Of a stretch of 64,000 bases of DNA, positions 43,433 through 51,093 are shown in pieces. The stretch's first letter is position 1; the number at the start of each line of letters is the position of its first letter. Under the pieces are notes generated by a model. That model ran no database searches, was not told where the DNA came from, and saw only the letters and a program-made list of their open reading frames with translations. The position numbers and the translations under genes are program-made. This DNA comes from Streptomyces sp. ISL-36 (GTDB lineage: Bacteria; Actinomycetota; Actinomycetes; Streptomycetales; Streptomycetaceae), in contig NZ_JAGGOS010000060.1 of the NCBI RefSeq assembly GCF_018614205.1, positions 20,250 to 84,249 of the forward strand, read 5' to 3'.

Positions 43433-43888
43433 ATGGACGCCGTGGACAGGCAGCTCATCCAGGCCCTGCGGGAGAACGGCAGGGCTTCGTACGCCGAGCT
43501 CGGCCGGCTCGTCGGGCTCTCCGGCCCCTCGGTCACCGACCGCATCAACCGCCTCGAGGTGGCCGGCGTCATCACCGGCTACCGCGCCACCGTCGACGCC
43601 GCCTCGCTGGGACTCGGCGTCACGGCCCTCATCGGCATCTCCCTCTCCGACGCGGCCGACCACGAGGACGTGGCGCGCCGGCTGAAGGACCTCGCCGAGA
43701 TCGAGGACTGCTGGTTCATCGCCGGTGACGACTCGTTCATGCTCAAGGTGCGGGCGAACGACGTCGACGGCCTGGAGAAGACGATCCGCCGGCTGTCCGG
43801 CACGAAGGGCGTCTCCCGGACCCGTACGACCATCGTGCTCTCCACGAAGTGGGAGAACCGGGTCGGGGATCTGCCCGAGGAGGGCTGA
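43433..43888 (+). CDS. Lrp/AsnC family regulator
   Basis: A 151-aa regulator. The HTH is MDAVDRQLIQALRENGRASYAELGRLVGLSGPSVTDRINRLEVAGVI and the RAM ligand domain follows (DHEDVARRLKDLAEIEDCWFIAGDDSFMLKVRANDVD). ATG 43433 is preferred over 43415 because GGAAGG lies nine bases upstream. Placed between ubiX and mqnE, it may set menaquinone gene expression in response to an amino acid or related ligand. Confidence 0.92.
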   Translation: MDAVDRQLIQALRENGRASYAELGRLVGLSGPSVTDRINRLEVAGVITGYRATVDAASLGLGVTALIGISLSDAADHEDVARRLKDLAEIEDCWFIAGDDSFMLKVRANDVDGLEKTIRRLSGTKGVSRTRTTIVLSTKWENRVGDLPEEG

Positions 43889-43938
43889 GGGTAGCGTGGG
43901 TGGAGCCTGATTTCGGAGAATATGGGAGGCGGCCGTAC

Positions 43939-45102
43939 ATGGACGCGGGACTCAAGCGCGACCTTGAGCAGAAGGTCCGTTCCGGAGAGCGGCTGAGCCG
44001 CGAGGACGGCATCGCTCTGTACGAGTCCGACGACCTGGCCTGGCTCGGCGGCCTGGCCCACGAGGTCCGGACCCGCAAGAACGGCGACGTGGTCCACTTC
44101 AATGTCAACCGGCATCTGAACATGACCAACGTCTGCACCGCCTCCTGCGCGTACTGCTCGTTCCAGCGCAAGCCGGGCGAGAAGGACGCGTACACGATGC
44201 GCATCGAGGAGGCCGTCCGCCTCGCCAAGGCGATGGAGGGCGAGAACCTCACCGAGCTCCACATCGTCAACGGGCTCCACCCCAACCTGCCGTGGCGCTA
44301 CTACCCGCGCTCGCTCTCCGAGCTGAAGAAGGCGCTGCCGAACGTCTCGCTGAAGGCGTTCACCGCCACCGAGATCCACCACTTCGAGACGATCTCGGGC
44401 ATGTCGGCCTCCGACATCCTCGACGAGCTGATCGAGGCCGGCCTGGAGTCCCTCACCGGCGGCGGCGCGGAGATCTTCGACTGGGAGGTCCGCCAGCACA
44501 TCGTGGACCACCGCACCCACTGGGAGGACTGGTCCCGCATCCACCGCCTCGCGCACGAGAAGGGACTCAAGACCCCTTCGACGATGCTGTACGGGCACAT
44601 CGAGGAGCCCCGGCACCGCGTCGACCACGTGCTGCGGCTGCGCGAGCTCCAGGACGAGACCGGCGGCTTCCAGGTCTTCATCCCGCTGCGGTACCAGCAC
44701 GACTTCGTGGACATGCAGGACGGCAAGGTCCGCAACAAGCTCCAGGCGCGCACCACGATGGCGACCGGCGCCGAGGCCCTGAAGACCTTCGCCGTCTCCC
44801 GGCTCCTCTTCGACAACGTGCCGCACGTCAAGGTCTTCTGGGTGATGCACGGCGTGCAGACCGCCCAGCTGGCGCTCCAGCACGGCGCCGACGACATGGA
44901 CGGCTCGGTCGTCGAGTACAAGATCACGCACGACGCCGACAACTACGGCACGCCGAACAAGCTCACCCGTGACGACCTGCTGGAACTCATCCGGGACGCC
45001 GGCTTCCGCCCGGTGGAGCGCAACACGCGGTACGAGATCATCCGCGAGTACCCGGGTCCGGACGCGGACCGCCGGGAGTCACCGCAGCCCATGCGGCTCT
45101 GA
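43939..45102 (+). CDS. mqnE: Aminofutalosine synthase MqnE
   Basis: A 387-aa radical SAM enzyme that builds aminodeoxyfutalosine in the futalosine menaquinone pathway. The iron-sulfur Cys triad is CTASCAYC (Cys66, Cys70, Cys73). Other family blocks are FNVNRHLNMTNVC, ELHIVNGLHPNLPWRYYP and GGGAEIFDWEVRQHI. The start MDAGLKRDLEQK follows GGGAGGCGGCC. MqnA, MqnC and MqnD are not in the window. A perfect hairpin terminator follows. Confidence 0.96.
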   Translation: MDAGLKRDLEQKVRSGERLSREDGIALYESDDLAWLGGLAHEVRTRKNGDVVHFNVNRHLNMTNVCTASCAYCSFQRKPGEKDAYTMRIEEAVRLAKAMEGENLTELHIVNGLHPNLPWRYYPRSLSELKKALPNVSLKAFTATEIHHFETISGMSASDILDELIEAGLESLTGGGAEIFDWEVRQHIVDHRTHWEDWSRIHRLAHEKGLKTPSTMLYGHIEEPRHRVDHVLRLRELQDETGGFQVFIPLRYQHDFVDMQDGKVRNKLQARTTMATGAEALKTFAVSRLLFDNVPHVKVFWVMHGVQTAQLALQHGADDMDGSVVEYKITHDADNYGTPNKLTRDDLLELIRDAGFRPVERNTRYEIIREYPGPDADRRESPQPMRL

Positions 45103-45120
45103 CGCCCCCCCGCTCGGCCC

Positions 45121-45158
45121 GACGGCCGCGGTGCGCTTCCTTGCGCACCGCGGCCGTC
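45121..45158 (+). terminator. Terminator of mqnE
   Basis: A perfect 16-bp stem (45121-45136, 45143-45158) with a TTCCTT loop. Its right arm is the first unit of the tandem array that follows. Confidence 0.88.
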
Positions 45159-45260
45159 CGCGTTCCGGCCCTCGACCCTCGGCGCACCCGCGGCCGTCCG
45201 CGTTCCGGCGCTCGGCCCTCGGCGCACCCGCGGCCGTTCGCGTTCCGGCCCTCGGACACC
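45143..45260. repeat. Three-copy ~40-bp tandem array from a terminator arm
   Basis: Copies start at 45143, 45182 and 45222, each beginning GCGCACC(C)GCGGCCG. The first overlaps the right arm of the mqnE terminator, so later units may compete for pairing. Confidence 0.85.
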
Positions 45261-45298
45261 TCTTGAGCCCGAGGCGGGGTAATAGCTAGTCTTCCTCC

Positions 45299-45823
45299 AT
45301 GCCCCTTACCTTTGAACTGGATCCCCCGGTCACCCCCGCCCTGCGGGACGGCATCCTGCGTCTGTGGGCGGACGTCTCCAACGCGGGCGGGGCCGTCGGC
45401 TTCGTCCCGCCGGTGCAGGTCGACGAGGTCCGGCCCGAGCTGGTCAAACACCTCGTCGCCATGGCCGAGGGCCGGATGCGGCTCGTCGTCGGGTACGAGC
45501 GGGACGGCACCGTCGCCGCCACCGCCTTCGTCGCGTACAACACCCACCGCCTGATGAAGCACTGGGTCTGGCTCTACACCGTCATGGTCCACCCCTCCCA
45601 CCAGGGCAAGGGGTACGGGCGCGACCTCATGGCCGCAACCGAGCGCGAGGTCCGCGGCCTCGGCGGGATCGACGCCATCCGGCTCACCTGCCGCGGCGGC
45701 ACCGGCGTCGACCGCTTCTACGGCTCCTGCGGCTACAAGGAGGTCGGGCGGGTCCCGGCCGCGATCCGGGTCGCGGACGGCGACGACCGCGACGACATCA
45801 TCATGCTGCTCCCGCTGACTTGA
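45299..45823 (+). CDS. GNAT family acetyltransferase
   Basis: A 174-aa acetyltransferase. WLYTVMVHPSHQGKGYGRDLMAATEREV shows the acetyl-CoA loop (QGKGYG), and IRLTCRGGTGVDRFYGSCGYKEVGRVPAAIR is motif B. Substrate unknown. It is separate from mqnE by the terminator and repeat array, so probably has its own promoter. Confidence 0.9.
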   Translation: MPLTFELDPPVTPALRDGILRLWADVSNAGGAVGFVPPVQVDEVRPELVKHLVAMAEGRMRLVVGYERDGTVAATAFVAYNTHRLMKHWVWLYTVMVHPSHQGKGYGRDLMAATEREVRGLGGIDAIRLTCRGGTGVDRFYGSCGYKEVGRVPAAIRVADGDDRDDIIMLLPLT

Positions 45824-45880
45824 TCCCTTTCGTCCCATGCTTCACTGGATGCGGCCAGTGACGTAGTGAAAGGGGCCGTC

Positions 45881-46174
45881 GTGTCCGAGAACGGGACGGG
45901 TGCCGCCACCCTCCGGTACACCCTCATGCGCATCGGCATCTTCGCCGGCTGCTTCTTCGCCCTCTGGGGCCTGGTCTACGTCGGCGCGCTGCCGCGCGGC
46001 CTCGGCGACTCCAACCTGCTCTGGGTCCTCGTCCTCTCCGTCGTGATCTCCGCGCCGCTCAGCTTCGTGCTCCTGCGCAAGCAGCGGGACGCGATGTCCG
46101 AGGGCATCGCGGCCAAGGTCGACCGGGCGAAGTCGAAGCTGGAGTCGAACCGGTCCCAGGAGGACGCCCTGTAG
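45881..46174 (+). CDS. DUF4229 family membrane protein
   Basis: A 97-aa protein with two helices (MRIGIFAGCFFALWGLVYVG and LLWVLVLSVVISAPLSFVLL) and a basic tail (VDRAKSKLESN). The GTG at 45881 follows AAAGGGG at good spacing; an earlier GTG (45866) is weaker. DUF4229 proteins are small actinobacterial membrane proteins without known function. Confidence 0.85.
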   Translation: MSENGTGAATLRYTLMRIGIFAGCFFALWGLVYVGALPRGLGDSNLLWVLVLSVVISAPLSFVLLRKQRDAMSEGIAAKVDRAKSKLESNRSQEDAL

Positions 46175-46214
46175 GGACGGCGTAAAGGGGACGTAAGTTT
46201 CCTCACACGCACAC

Positions 46215-46253
46215 CACCCCGGTCGTGAGCTTCCAAGGCTCCTGACCGGGGTG
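46215..46253. terminator. Terminator after the DUF4229 gene
   Basis: A perfect 10-bp stem (CACCCCGGTC 46215-46224 with its complement 46244-46253), followed by TTCT. Confidence 0.8.
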
Positions 46254-46301
46254 TTCTGCGTTTCAGAGGCCCCAGGCGCCCTCCACTACCCCAAAGAAGG
46301 G

Positions 46302-46318
46302 CTTTGAGGATCTCAAAG
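46302..46318. promoter_or_regulatory. Dyad CTTTGAG-N3-CTCAAAG upstream of the leader peptide
   Basis: A perfect 7-bp inverted repeat 23 bp before the leader peptide start. Its place in the promoter of the leader-symporter unit suggests an operator, possibly for a sulfur regulator. Confidence 0.55.
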
Positions 46319-46340
46319 TTCAAGTGTTAACGTGTTCGGC

Positions 46341-46448
46341 ATGAAGACAGCTGTGCGCCTCCCCGATGCCGTGAGCACTCCGCTCGTGGCGCGCCTGCAT
46401 GTCGATCTGTGCCGCTGTATGTCCGCGGTCTGTTGCCGCGAGCTCTGA
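46341..46448 (+). CDS. Cysteine-rich leader peptide, likely attenuator
   Basis: A 35-aa open frame starting MKTAVRLPDAVSTP and ending LCRCMSAVCCREL. Cys is at 24, 26, 31 and 32, coded by TGC, TGT, TGT and TGC; TGT is rare in such DNA. The RLHVDLCR core matches the actinobacterial putative leader peptide family that precedes sulfur-assimilation and cysteine genes. It is followed by a 7-bp stem (46464-46470, 46486-46492) and then the symporter gene. Prediction: ribosome stalling at the Cys codons when charged tRNA-Cys is scarce changes expression downstream. No strong ribosome-binding site is visible, so it may be leaderless or weakly translated. Confidence 0.72.
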   Translation: MKTAVRLPDAVSTPLVARLHVDLCRCMSAVCCREL

Positions 46449-46538
46449 CCCCGGCATCATGCAGCGGCACCGCCTGAGCGCGTGTGTGCCGCACCCCCGT
46501 CCCCGTATTCCCCCGATACGCACCTGTGGAGTGTGTCT

Positions 46539-47873
46539 GTGTCCGCGTCCGCGTCCGCGCCCGTGACGAAGTCCCCGTCCCGCATACCGAAGATCCCGTT
46601 CTGGGCCCAGATCGTCACCGGCCTCGTGCTCGGCGTCCTGCTCGGCTGGCTCGCCCGCAGCCAGGACGTCAGCTGGCTCAAGGAGACCCTCGGACAGGTC
46701 GGCGACATCTTCGTCCAGCTCCTGAAGCTGGCCGTCGCCCCGCTCGTCTTCTTCGCGATCCTGGTGTCCATCACCAACCTGCGCAAGGTCAACAACGCCG
46801 CCCGGCTGGCCGCCCAGACGCTCGTCTGGTTCATGATCACCTCGCTGATCGCGGTCGCCATCGGCCTCACGATCGGCCTGATCACCAACCCGGGCGCCGG
46901 CACCGGCCTCACCCCGCAGGACGGCAAGCTGCCCAAGCGCGAAGGCACCTGGATCGACTTCCTGACCGGGATCATCCCGTCGGACGTCATCACGCCCTTC
47001 ACCGAGCTGAACGTCCTGCAGATCGTCTTCATGGCCGCCGTCGCCGGTGTCGCCGCGCTGAAGCTCGGTGACCGCGCCAAGCCGATCCTCGCGCTCTCCG
47101 AGTCGGTCCTGGAGCTGCTCCAGAAGGCCCTGTGGTGGGTCATCCGCCTCGCCCCCATCGGCACCGTCGGCCTCATCGGCTTCGCCATCGCCGACTACGG
47201 CTGGGAGCTGATCGGCAAGTACGCGACCTTCACCGCCGACGTCTACATCGGCTGCGCGCTCGTCCTCTTCGGCGTCTACCCGCTGCTGCTCGCGACGGTC
47301 GCCAAGGTCAACCCGATCCAGTTCTTCAAGGGCGCCTGGCCGGCGATCCAGCTGGCCTTCGTCTCCCGCTCCTCGGTCGGCACCATGCCGGTCACCCAGA
47401 AGGTCACCGAGCGCCTCGGCGTCCCGAAGGAGTACGCCTCCTTCGCCGTCCCGTTCGGCGCCACCACCAAGATGGACGGCTGCGCCGCGATCTACCCGGC
47501 GCTCGCCGCGATCTTCATCGCGCAGATCTTCGACGTGCAGCTGGGCATCCAGGACTACCTGCTGATCGCCTTCGTCTCGGTCGTCGGCTCGGCGGCCACC
47601 GCCGGCCTCACCGGCGCGACGGTCATGCTGACCCTGACCCTCTCCACGCTGGGCCTCCCGCTGGAGGGCGTGGGCCTGCTGATGGCGATCGACCCGATCC
47701 TGGACATGATGAGGACGGCGACGAATGTGGCCGGCCAGGCTCTGGTCCCGGTCGTCGTCGCCGCCCGCGAGAAGATTTTGGACGTCGACGCGTACAACTC
47801 GGCTTCGTCCTCCCCGGTCGACGAGCCGGCCCGTGAGGCCGAGCAGAAGGTCGCGGTCCCGGCCACGGCCTGA
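46539..47873 (+). CDS. DAACS family sodium/dicarboxylate or amino-acid symporter (possible cystine transporter)
   Basis: A 444-aa integral membrane symporter. The DAACS signature blocks are AFVSRSSVGTMPVTQKV (hairpin HP1 serines), PFGATTKMDGCAAIYPALAAIFIAQIF (NMDGT-like) and LLMAIDPILDMMRTATNVAGQALV. GTG 46539 follows GGAG at seven bases. The family includes glutamate/dicarboxylate carriers and TcyP-type cystine carriers. The Cys-rich leader upstream favours cystine, but the sequence alone does not decide. Confidence 0.9.
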   Translation: MSASASAPVTKSPSRIPKIPFWAQIVTGLVLGVLLGWLARSQDVSWLKETLGQVGDIFVQLLKLAVAPLVFFAILVSITNLRKVNNAARLAAQTLVWFMITSLIAVAIGLTIGLITNPGAGTGLTPQDGKLPKREGTWIDFLTGIIPSDVITPFTELNVLQIVFMAAVAGVAALKLGDRAKPILALSESVLELLQKALWWVIRLAPIGTVGLIGFAIADYGWELIGKYATFTADVYIGCALVLFGVYPLLLATVAKVNPIQFFKGAWPAIQLAFVSRSSVGTMPVTQKVTERLGVPKEYASFAVPFGATTKMDGCAAIYPALAAIFIAQIFDVQLGIQDYLLIAFVSVVGSAATAGLTGATVMLTLTLSTLGLPLEGVGLLMAIDPILDMMRTATNVAGQALVPVVVAAREKILDVDAYNSASSSPVDEPAREAEQKVAVPATA

Positions 47874-47893
47874 CCCCGCCTGCCACACCTGGT

Positions 47894-47928
47894 GATGCCC
47901 ATGCCCCGATCGCGGGGGCATGGGCATC
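47894..47928 (+). terminator. Terminator of the symporter gene
   Basis: A perfect 14-bp stem (GATGCCCATGCCCC 47894-47907 with 47915-47928) and a 7-nt loop. Confidence 0.88.
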
Positions 47929-48298
47929 ACGGCGTTCTCGCGCCCCGCAGGAGCGAAGCCGGCCCGGCCGAGCCGCGTTCGTGGATCACGTCACGCGTTC
48001 GTGGATCACGTCACGCGTTCGTGGATCACGTCAAGCGCACTTGGTCGACTCTCCACCGGGGCGCGCTTTCTCGCGTCCCGGGCGGGCGCGCCGTCCAAAG
48101 AAAAGGAACGGGAGAGAACCCTCCCCACCAACCCCCTGATCCCCCAACTCCCCTTGCCACACAATCGGGTGACATGGAGTCCGGAAGACGGACGGGTGCG
48201 GTACGGTCGGCCACGACAACTGGCATATGTAACTCGGCCCCCGGCAGGACTGGCATCCTGACGAGGGCCTGACCTCTCAGGAAGCGAACCCCTTCCCG
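47929..48298. other. 370-bp gap upstream of the HTH/zinc-ribbon gene
   Basis: Holds the 3 x 20-bp array (47977-48036), a G/C-rich stretch with GGGCGCGC-type inverted pieces near 48060-48095, and an AT-richer segment (48180-48250) that probably contains the promoter. I see no gene. Confidence 0.55.
47977..48036. repeat. Three exact 20-bp direct repeats (iteron-like)
   Basis: Unit GTTCGTGGATCACGTCACGC at 47977-47996, 47997-48016 and 48017-48036 (one change in the last copy). Each contains CGTG-GAT-CACG, a small dyad. Nothing here codes. Confidence 0.9.
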
Positions 48299-49189
48299 AT
48301 GGCTGATCCGCAGTCTAACGCGGCCACGTCCGCGCATCCCGTGTCCCACGTGATCCCGGCCGGCGCGCCCCGCTCCGGAGTGATCCACATCCGGCACCGC
48401 CACACCGACCGGTTCACGGTCGTCGGCAACCATCTCGCCCAGCACGAGGACCTCTCGGCCACGGCGATCGGACTCGCCGTCCACATCCAGTCGCTGCCCG
48501 ACGGGGTGTCCGTCACGGCCAAGGCGCTGGCGCTCCGCTTCCGGGAGGGCGAGACGACCGTCCGCCGGGCCCTCAACGAGCTGGAGCGCGCCGGGTACCT
48601 CGCCCGTCCCCGCCTACCCCTCGGTGGCGGCAAGTTCGCGACGCGCACGCTCTCGTACGACAAGCCCGGCTGCGTTCAGGCCGAGCCCGCCGCCCCCGCT
48701 CCCGTACCCGCAGCCCCCGAGCCGGCCTCGCGCCCGGAGTCGGACCCTGAACCGGAGCCGGCTTCGCCGCCCCCGCCCCCGCCTGCCTCGCCCTCGCCTG
48801 CCCTGCCCACCGGCCCCGCCGCCGACCTTCTCGCCCGCCTCCGCCTCGCCGACCCCCGGCTGACGCTCTCCGTCAGGGACGTGGAACGGCTCGCCCCGGC
48901 CGTCGACGTCTGGCTGGACCGCTCCACCACCCCCGCGCACATCACCCGCACCCTCACCGCGAACCTCCCGCCCGCGCCCGTCCCCATCCACCACCCGGGC
49001 CGCTTCCTGGAGTACCGCCTCACCGTCCTGCTGCCGCCTCCGCTCCCCGTCGAGGAAGCGGCTCCGCCCGGCCGGCCGCCCATCGTCACCTGCGACGGCT
49101 GCGACCGGGCCATCCGCAGCCACGACCCGGCCACGAGATGCGTGGACTGCCGCGCCGCCGCCACTCCGCCCCTCTGCCCCGCCGCTTGA
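48299..49189 (+). CDS. HTH protein with Pro-rich linker and C-terminal zinc ribbon
   Basis: A 296-aa protein. Residues about 30-120 resemble a winged HTH of the replication-initiator/primosome type (SATAIGLAVHIQSLPDGVSVTAKALALRFREGETTVRRALNELERAGYL). A Pro/Ala/Glu linker spans about 125-175. The C-terminus has CDGCDR and CVDCR, a compact CxxC...CxxC metal site. ATG 48299 follows AGGAAG at long spacing. It lies 30 bp before the ATPase gene, so could regulate or belong to the ATPase-PIN unit, but this family is also found alone in Streptomyces. Confidence 0.72.
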   Translation: MADPQSNAATSAHPVSHVIPAGAPRSGVIHIRHRHTDRFTVVGNHLAQHEDLSATAIGLAVHIQSLPDGVSVTAKALALRFREGETTVRRALNELERAGYLARPRLPLGGGKFATRTLSYDKPGCVQAEPAAPAPVPAAPEPASRPESDPEPEPASPPPPPPASPSPALPTGPAADLLARLRLADPRLTLSVRDVERLAPAVDVWLDRSTTPAHITRTLTANLPPAPVPIHHPGRFLEYRLTVLLPPPLPVEEAAPPGRPPIVTCDGCDRAIRSHDPATRCVDCRAAATPPLCPAA

Positions 49190-49218
49190 GCGAGATGCCC
49201 TGGGGTAACTTGGCCGAT

Positions 49219-50535
49219 GTGACTGCCCTGGCCATCGAAGAGGTCCGCCTCACCGCGTTCAAGAGCTTCCGCGACGAGGCCTTTCGGCTCGCGCCGCTCA
49301 CGGTGCTCATCGGGCGCAACAGCAGCGGCAAGTCCAACGCTCTCGACGGCCTTGAAGTGCTGTCCCGGCTGGCGCGCGGCGAGGACATCGCGGAGGCGCT
49401 GGAGAGCCGTCACAGTGCTTCGGGACCTGTGCGGGGAGGACTCGCCGGGTGTGTGCCTCACGGGGACGACCAGTTCTCGCTCGGCTGCACGGTGCGGACG
49501 GAACGGGGGCCCATCCGGCTCGATGTGAAGGTCCAGGTCGAGCCGGAGGTGCAGATCGTCGAGGAGCGCCTCTCGGGCCCGACGGTCAAGGGACATCGCG
49601 ACATTCTGGTCAGCGGTGAACCAAGCCCGCACTCCGGGGACATCCATGCCGCCTGGCACAACGGCAAGCGCGGCAAGAATCCGAGCGGGCCGTTCAGGAG
49701 CTCCCGGCTGCTGACGTCTCAGCTTCCCGTACGGGTCGGCGGAGAGACGCATGGGGAGGCGGACACTCTCTGGTGCGCGGAGACCGTGCTGTCCGCCTTG
49801 GTAGGCGTCTTCCACCTCGACCCCGTGCCCCATTTGATGAGGCAGTACGTCCAGGCGCGCGACATCAACCTCCGGCGGACCGCGGAGAACCTGTCCGCGG
49901 CCATCGGTCACATCCAGCGGACCAGACCGGATCTCTTCAGGCTCCTCGTCGACCGGCTGCGCGGCCTCGCCGAGCACGCCATCAAGACGTTGACCGTGAC
50001 GAAATCCGAGCTGGGTGATGTGATGCTCGCTCTCGACGAAGGATTCCTAGGACGTACACCGGCGCGCGAGATGAGCGACGGCATGCTCCGCTTCCTGGCC
50101 GTCACCACCGCGTTGCTCACGGGTGGCAAAGGTCTCGACCTTGGTGCGGCGCCCACCTCCGGTTCCGAGGATGCCTCGTCCCTGATGCTCGTGGTCGAAG
50201 AACTGGAGAACGGTCTGCACCCTTCCCAGGCGTCGCAGGTGCTCCAGTTGGTCAGGGACGCGAGTGCCGAGAACGGCACCCAGGTGCTCATCACCACGCA
50301 CAGCCCCGCCCTGCTCTCCGCTCTGGACAGCGCTGACCATGAGGGTGTCGTCGTGTGCTCGCGCGACCGGAAGACCGGCACGAGCCGACTCACCAGACTC
50401 ACCGAACTCGACGGTTACCCGGCGGCGATGGCGGCCGGGTCGCTGGGGGACGTGGTCACTCAGGGCCGACTCGACGCAGGTGGCCGGCAGGAACGCGACT
50501 ACACGGAGTTCGACCGACTTCTCGGGATCGGGTGA
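49219..50535 (+). CDS. OLD/RecF-like AAA ATPase paired with a PIN nuclease
   Basis: A 438-aa ABC-type ATPase. It begins LAIEEVRLTAFKSFRDEAFRLAPLTVLIGRNSSGKSNALD, with Walker A GRNSSGKS at residues 32-39. Walker B is LMLVVEELENGLHP (322-335) and the H-loop TTHSPALL (His361). There is no TOPRIM domain, unlike full OLD nucleases. The start is the GTG at 49219; ATG 49195 is an alternative. The PIN gene begins three bases after the stop, so the two are certainly co-expressed. Gene pairs of an AAA15-like ATPase with a nuclease are a common anti-phage design. Confidence 0.88.
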   Translation: MTALAIEEVRLTAFKSFRDEAFRLAPLTVLIGRNSSGKSNALDGLEVLSRLARGEDIAEALESRHSASGPVRGGLAGCVPHGDDQFSLGCTVRTERGPIRLDVKVQVEPEVQIVEERLSGPTVKGHRDILVSGEPSPHSGDIHAAWHNGKRGKNPSGPFRSSRLLTSQLPVRVGGETHGEADTLWCAETVLSALVGVFHLDPVPHLMRQYVQARDINLRRTAENLSAAIGHIQRTRPDLFRLLVDRLRGLAEHAIKTLTVTKSELGDVMLALDEGFLGRTPAREMSDGMLRFLAVTTALLTGGKGLDLGAAPTSGSEDASSLMLVVEELENGLHPSQASQVLQLVRDASAENGTQVLITTHSPALLSALDSADHEGVVVCSRDRKTGTSRLTRLTELDGYPAAMAAGSLGDVVTQGRLDAGGRQERDYTEFDRLLGIG

Positions 50536-50538
50536 AAC

Positions 50539-51012
50539 GTGCCTCGTAGGGTCGAATTCGTCGACACCTCGATCCTGTGCAACCTGCTGGAGGTTCCGGG
50601 AAAGGATCAGGACCGTGAGCGGGTCATCGACGAGTTGCGAAGGAAGCGGGATGCCAAGGACTGTGACCTGCTCCTGCCGGTGACCGCAGTCATCGAGACG
50701 GGCAACCACATCGCGCAGCTCGCCGACGGCCGCCTCCGCCGCAGGTACGCGGAGAAGTTCGCAGGCGTGCTCCGCATGGTGGTGGAGGGCAGTGCTCCAT
50801 GGGCTCTCAACGAAGTCGAGTGGGATGCCGCCCACCTCAGCGCCCTCATCGAGGGCGGCAGGACGGGCGCGAGCCTGGTGGAGCACGCGGCCAACAAGGT
50901 CGGGTGCGGGGACCTGAACATCCTTGTCGAGCGGGACCGGTATCTGGATCGCACATCCGGCGTGCAGGCCACCGTGTGGACTCTGGACCAGGGACTGGCC
51001 GCCCACACCTGA
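50539..51012 (+). CDS. PIN-domain nuclease partner of the ATPase
   Basis: A 157-aa protein that starts VEFVDTSILCNLLE. The acidic quartet of PIN nucleases is complete: Asp9, Glu53 (AVIETGNHI), Asp125 (GCGDLNIL) and Asp150 (VWTLDQGL), so it is predicted to be a metal-dependent RNase or DNase. It follows the ATPase by 3 bp. Its other known relatives are toxin VapC-type PIN proteins, but no antitoxin-like gene is adjacent. The ATPase is the likely controller. Confidence 0.85.
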   Translation: MPRRVEFVDTSILCNLLEVPGKDQDRERVIDELRRKRDAKDCDLLLPVTAVIETGNHIAQLADGRLRRRYAEKFAGVLRMVVEGSAPWALNEVEWDAAHLSALIEGGRTGASLVEHAANKVGCGDLNILVERDRYLDRTSGVQATVWTLDQGLAAHT

Positions 51013-51093
51013 GGACGGCTGTGGCCTCTGACGGAAGGGAGCACCAGCGCCTGCACGTAGGCTCTCCCGGAGTCGGCAAGCGGGGGTGGAAGG

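Noticed and set aside
46143..46165. Possible tRNA T-arm (GGAGTCGAACCGG) in the DUF4229 gene
   Set aside because: No acceptor stem or anticodon arm at the right spacing; it is in coding sequence.
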